Shown here one piece after another: positions 60,713 through 64,000 of a DNA stretch of 64,000 nt. The notes under the pieces are model-generated. The model did no database searches. It was given only the letters and a program-made list of their open reading frames with translations, and was not told where the DNA came from. Location: the NCBI RefSeq assembly GCF_000378385.1, contig NZ_KB899664.1, positions 248,001-312,000 on the forward strand, in the 5' to 3' direction. The DNA is from Paenibacillus daejeonensis DSM 15491. GTDB lineage: Bacteria > Bacillota > Bacilli > Paenibacillales > Paenibacillaceae. Both the position numbers and the translations under genes were made by a program. Positions within the stretch are counted from its first letter, which is position 1. Each line of letters opens with the position of its first letter.

Positions 60713-61771
60713 ATGAAACGACGTCGGTACCGCCAATGGCTGGCGGCAGTGGCAGTGCTTGGTCTGTTGGTCGGTGGCTGGCTATTGACCCGTGACATGG
60801 ATGAGGCTGACGGGCCTGTCTACGAGTCCTCGCCGCAGCCCCTCGAGCTGACTGCCTGGTTGCCGGAGTGGCAATGGGAAACGGCGCTGGCCGATGCGGA
60901 TCAACTGGGAGGGCGCCTAGCCCAGCTGTATGCGTTCGGCATTTATTTTGATAGCGAGGATCAGCTGCTCATTAGCGATTCGTTTACTATGGCATGGGAG
61001 GCGCTGGCCACAACCTACGAGAGTCGTCGGGACGACCTGAAACTGACCTTTGTCAATGATCGGATTCTTGCGGATGGCACATCCGTGCAGAAGGAATCGG
61101 CGCTTGTGGACCGTCTGGTCGCTACATCCGAGAGCCGCCAGCGTCATATTGCCGAAATCGTGGAGCTGGTTGACAGACTGGATGCTGGCGGCGCGGAGAT
61201 CGATTACGAACGAATCGCACCTGAAACGTGGGAGCCGCTGCTGTTGTTTATTGGTGACTTGCATACTGCGCTGCAGGAGAAAGGCAAGTCACTCCGTGTC
61301 GTGCTGGAGCCTCGTGCGCCGCTCGATGACCATCGTCTGCCGGAGGGTCCGCAATATGTGATGATGGCCTATAACCTGCATGGATCTCACAACGGTCCCG
61401 GTCCCAAAGCGGACGAGGCCATGATTCGGCGACTGGCTTCAGTCATCAAGGGGGTGGCAGGCGAGCCGGTACTGGCCCTTGCGACTGGAGGATTCCAATG
61501 GAAACCGGACGGAGCCGTGACGGCGCTGAACGAGCAGGAGGCGCATGCTTTGGCTGAGGCGCATGGCCAGGAACCGCAACGGGATGTCGCCAGTGCTGCG
61601 CTGTCGTTTACTTACACAAGTGCAGATGGCACCTATACGGTCTGGTACGCCGATGGGGAGACCTTCCTCCGGTGGATCGAATGGACGCGCGCGGAAGGCA
61701 TCGACCGAATTGCCTTGTGGCGAATGGGCGGCTTGCGGCCGGACACGCTCCATCAGTTGCAGCATCATTAG
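60713..61771 (+). CDS. GH18-like glycoside hydrolase with N-terminal membrane anchor
   Basis: 352 residues. Basic start and a membrane helix (about 10-25), then a TIM-barrel-like body. LTAWLPEWQW near 50, AGGAEIDYERI near 165 in the place of the GH18 DGxDxDxE motif with the catalytic Glu, VMMAYNLHG near 218 and IALWRMGG near the end, as in YaaH-type spore or chitinase-like enzymes. It may trim or release the polysaccharide made by the operon. ATG at 60713 after AGGAGG. Last gene before the release-factor-like gene. Confidence 0.75.
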   Translation: MKRRRYRQWLAAVAVLGLLVGGWLLTRDMDEADGPVYESSPQPLELTAWLPEWQWETALADADQLGGRLAQLYAFGIYFDSEDQLLISDSFTMAWEALATTYESRRDDLKLTFVNDRILADGTSVQKESALVDRLVATSESRQRHIAEIVELVDRLDAGGAEIDYERIAPETWEPLLLFIGDLHTALQEKGKSLRVVLEPRAPLDDHRLPEGPQYVMMAYNLHGSHNGPGPKADEAMIRRLASVIKGVAGEPVLALATGGFQWKPDGAVTALNEQEAHALAEAHGQEPQRDVASAALSFTYTSADGTYTVWYADGETFLRWIEWTRAEGIDRIALWRMGGLRPDTLHQLQHH

Positions 61772-61859
61772 AACGGACAAGAAGTCCTGTTTTCATGATC
61801 CACTGATTAAGCGTTTCCGGGGCCGGGTAATGGTAGGTTCAAAGGAGGTAGATTATACG

Positions 61860-62648
61860 ATGAAATTTCAAGAAAATTTGTCGCGTTTGAAAGAACGAAC
61901 CTACTCCCCCGAGCAAAATCTTTTGACTGTCTACTTAAATACGGAGCCCGAACGGAAGCAGCAAACGTCGTGGAAGCTTCATCTGAAAAATGGCATGAGC
62001 CGGTTGACCGAATACGCCCGTGCCGAAGGTGCCTCAGATCAGGAAAAGCAGCTCTCCAAGCTGCACAAGCTGTTGGAATCCACCATCGAAAATCATCGTG
62101 GCGACCTCAAGCGGGGCATCGTCCTGGTGGTGTGCCCGGAGGAAGGCGTCCTGTTCCTGGAGAAGCTCCAGGTTCCCTCACCCAACGCCTTCTATTGGCA
62201 AAGCGAGCCCGAGCTCGAGGAGCTGGAAACGATGTTCCGCCAATATCCAGCTGCTGGCATTGTGCTGGTGGGCAGCGACAGCGTTACGGTTGTCGATACG
62301 ATGCTGGGTGAGGTGGAGCGGGAGTGGAACTACGCCTGGGACAGCGAGAGCGAGGATTGGAAGCAATATCAAGGGATTGCTGCTTCCAGCCGCACCGCTT
62401 CCAGCGCCACGCACAAGGAACAATTCGGCAAGCGTGTCGATGCGAACCGGCAGCGCTGGCTGAAGCGACTCAGTCCCATTCTCGAGCGCCACAAGAAGCG
62501 CAACAGCTGGCAGGAAATTGTGCTGGCTGGCGAATCCGGCCTGACCAATGACCTGGCCAAGGAGCTCAATGGCAACAAGCCGCGCATTCTCTCCAAGAAC
62601 CTGAATGGCATGACGCCCAATCAGGTACTGCAGGAGGTCTACGCGTAA
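61860..62648 (+). CDS. bacterial release-factor-like (baeRF/VLRF-type) protein
   Basis: 262 residues. Starts MKFQENLSRLKERTYSPEQN, then LLTVYLNTEPERKQQTSWKL, a pattern I associate with the bacterial archaeo-eukaryotic release factor families (baeRF). A second segment AGIVLVGSDSVTVVDTMLGE and a C-terminal ILAGESGLTNDLAKELNG-like region fit the eRF1-like fold. A role on ribosomes or tRNA is likely but not shown. ATG at 61860 follows AAAGGAGG; the frame upstream to 61545 is not used. Followed by a terminator. Confidence 0.65.
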   Translation: MKFQENLSRLKERTYSPEQNLLTVYLNTEPERKQQTSWKLHLKNGMSRLTEYARAEGASDQEKQLSKLHKLLESTIENHRGDLKRGIVLVVCPEEGVLFLEKLQVPSPNAFYWQSEPELEELETMFRQYPAAGIVLVGSDSVTVVDTMLGEVEREWNYAWDSESEDWKQYQGIAASSRTASSATHKEQFGKRVDANRQRWLKRLSPILERHKKRNSWQEIVLAGESGLTNDLAKELNGNKPRILSKNLNGMTPNQVLQEVYA

Positions 62649-62666
62649 GCTGCAGAAGTCATATGG

Positions 62667-62706
62667 CATCTCCTCTGTCCCGCAAGGGATCGGGGGAGAT
62701 GTTTTT
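62667..62706 (+). terminator. terminator of the release-factor-like gene
   Basis: CATCTCC pairs with GGAGATG, with an inner CCC/GGG stem, followed by TTTTT. Confidence 0.85.
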
Positions 62707-62806
62707 GCATGCCATTGCAGCAAGAAGAGGCTTTCCATTCCGGGCCGGGTTGATTATACTGGGCTTGTACGCATACATACTTTTAGATAAGGCGGTGTCT
62801 TCAACA

Positions 62807-63226
62807 ATGGCCAACAATAGCATACTGAGCGGAGGCGGCTTTCATCATCTCGCCATTCGTGTAGCCGATTTTGAAGCGTCTATCCGATTCTACGAGGCGC
62901 TGGGCTTCAAGGAGAAAATTCGGTGGGGCGAAGGGGACAAGCGCGGCATTCTGCTTGATTCCGGCGACGGCAACTATATGGAGATTTTCGCAGGCGGCAG
63001 CAGTGATCCCAAGCCGGAAGGCTCGTTCCTGCATGTAGCTTTCCGCACCAACGATATCGATGCAGCAATCGAAGTCGCTCGCGCGGCAGGCGCTGAGGTC
63101 ACAGAGGAGCCGAAGGATCTCATTATCTGCCCCGACCCGCGAACGCCAGTACGGATCGCCTTCTTCAAGGGTCCGGACGGCGAGCTCATCGAACTGTTCC
63201 AGAGCACAGGCGAGAACCCGCTGTAA
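62807..63226 (+). CDS. VOC superfamily (glyoxalase/bleomycin resistance-like) protein
   Basis: 139 residues. Two beta-alpha-beta-beta-beta modules: FHHLAIRVADFEASIRFYEA near residue 12 and FLHVAFRTNDIDAAIEVARA near 72, with likely metal ligands His in HHLAIRV and in LHVAF, and Glu in GELIELFQ. ATG at 62807; the frame open upstream to 62663 runs through a terminator. Substrate unknown. Followed by a strong terminator. Confidence 0.87.
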   Translation: MANNSILSGGGFHHLAIRVADFEASIRFYEALGFKEKIRWGEGDKRGILLDSGDGNYMEIFAGGSSDPKPEGSFLHVAFRTNDIDAAIEVARAAGAEVTEEPKDLIICPDPRTPVRIAFFKGPDGELIELFQSTGENPL

Positions 63227-63231
63227 CTGGC

Positions 63232-63285
63232 AAAAGGGCTGTTCAGACGATCAGTGCAAACTGATCGCTGAATGGCCCTTTTTTG
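63232..63285 (+). terminator. terminator of the VOC protein gene
   Basis: AAAAGGGC and GCCCTTTT pair, with an inner GATCAGT/ACTGATC stem, followed by TTG. Confidence 0.9.
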
Positions 63286-63333
63286 CGTTGCAGCGTCGTG
63301 AGGAGGGGGTGTTAGGGGCGAGTCCGCTTGGTG

Positions 63334-64000
63334 CTCCAAGTAAAGATTCTTTCGTTGCAGTTCGGTGGGAGAGGTCTGTGTGCGGCTCTAAGTAAAGATT
63401 CTTTCGTTACAGCTCGGTGGGAGGGCCTGCGTGCGGCTCTAAGTAAAGTTTCTTTCGTTGCAGCGTCGTGGGAGGGTCTGCATGCTGCTCTAAGTAAAGA
63501 TTCTTTCGTTGCAGCGACGTGGGAGGGTCTGTGTGCTGCTCCAAGTAAAGATTCTTTCGTTGCAGCGTCGTGGGATGGGTCTGTGTGCGGCTCTAAGTAA
63601 AGATTGGTTCGTTGCAGCGTCGTGGGAGGGTCTGTGTGCGGCTCTAAGTAAAGATTGTTTCGTTGCAGCTCGGTGGGAGGGGTCCGTGTGCGGCTCTAAG
63701 TAAAGTTTCTTTCGTTGCAGCGTCGTGGGAGGGGTCCGTGTGCGGCTCTAAGTAAAGTTTCTTTCGTTGCAGCGTCGTGGGAGGGTCTGCATGCTGCTCT
63801 AAGTAAAGATTCTTTCGTTGCAGCTCGGTGGGAGCGTCTGTTTGCGGCTCTAAGTAAACTTTCTATACTTACAGGTACCGTCGAAGCGGTTAAAGGTGAT
63901 TCTAAGTAAAGTTTCTATACTTACAACCCCGTCGCAGCCGTATTTAGTCACCTCTAAGTAAAATTTTTTGCGCTACAGCTCGGAGGCACGGCGATTAGGA
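63334..64000. repeat. 13 copies of a 51-52-bp tandem repeat, continuing past the window
   Basis: CTCTAAGTAAAG recurs at 63334, 63386, 63437, 63488, 63539, 63591, 63642, 63694, 63746, 63797, 63848, 63900 and 63952. Between them lies TTTCTTTCGTTGCAG and a GGGAGGGTC-type segment. The last copies carry TAAGTA and TACTTA as an inverted pair. Alternating 51 and 52 spacing breaks reading frames. Related to 187-370. Confidence 0.9.

Noticed and set aside
63328-63909. Overlapping plus-strand open frames with 17-residue repeats
   Set aside because: They follow from the near 51-base period of the tandem array. Unit lengths alternate between 51 and 52, which breaks each frame, and no ribosome binding site was seen.
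63334-64000. CRISPR array
   Set aside because: Units are about 52 bases and the segments between conserved cores are similar to each other, not unique spacers. No cas genes are present.

Overview
The window looks like a chromosomal segment of a Paenibacillus-type organism (Paenibacillaceae, Bacillota). This is inferred from moderate-to-high GC, strong AGGAGG-type ribosome binding sites, rho-independent terminators after most transcription units, several YesM/YesN (AraC-type) two-component proteins, four binding-protein-dependent sugar importers without ATPase genes, and an S-layer-homology (SLH) protein. No rRNA, tRNA, insertion sequence, phage or CRISPR array was seen. The species cannot be named from the sequence.

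Layout. 1-158: 5' end of an ECF sigma factor, leaving the window. 187-370: 52-bp tandem repeats. 643-7607: sugar importer (binding protein and two permeases, minus strand) divergent from a response regulator and histidine kinase, then an AraC regulator. 7687-10275: LysM membrane protein and a large YesN-like regulator. 10459-19677: LacI regulator, tyrosine phosphatase, importer, PhnP-like metallo-hydrolase, metallophosphoesterase, PfkB kinase and a sucrose-phosphorylase-family enzyme. 19749-27141: histidine kinase, third importer and a GH42 beta-galactosidase. 27182-28440: gene-free, with a 262-bp tandem repeat. 28451-30839: NAD(P)-binding oxidoreductase divergent from a TetR regulator and a metallo-beta-lactamase-fold protein. 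30867-38191: AraC regulator, LplB/YtcP-type importer, BadF-type kinase and GH4 6-phospho-beta-glucosidase. 38826-43087: SLH protein, AAA ATPase and a tiny ORF. 43200-50339: alcohol-dehydrogenase-like oxidoreductase, GH4 alpha-galacturonidase (LplD-like), LacI regulator, GH42 GanA-like beta-galactosidase and GH53 galactanase. 50589-53793: exonuclease III, a small membrane protein and a cystine-type symporter. 54109-61771: a putative exopolysaccharide operon. 61860-63226: a release-factor-like protein and a VOC protein. 63334-64000: another array of 51-52-bp repeats related to the one at the left edge.

How it works together. Most of the window serves uptake and intracellular breakdown of plant-derived oligosaccharides. 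The importers probably share an ATPase encoded elsewhere (MsmX-like). Imported sugars are cleaved by hydrolysis (GH42, GH53, GH4), by phosphorylation followed by GH4 hydrolysis, or by phosphorolysis. Regulation is local: a cre-like site, LacI-type operators over promoters, a TetR operator over a promoter, and AraC/YesN regulators.

Two regions stand out. First, the 12.2-19.7 kb operon joins a phosphorylase carrying residues that I recall from sucrose 6F-phosphate phosphorylases to several phosphatase or phosphodiesterase genes, suggesting a phosphorylated or phosphodiester sugar substrate. Second, the 54.1-61.8 kb operon joins a nucleotide-sugar dehydrogenase, a hyaluronan-synthase-like glycosyltransferase fused to a PilZ domain, two deacetylase-like proteins and a GH18-like protein. 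Two of its ribosome binding sites sit just behind the same repeated hairpin. All functions are from reading the sequence and memory of families; no searches were run.
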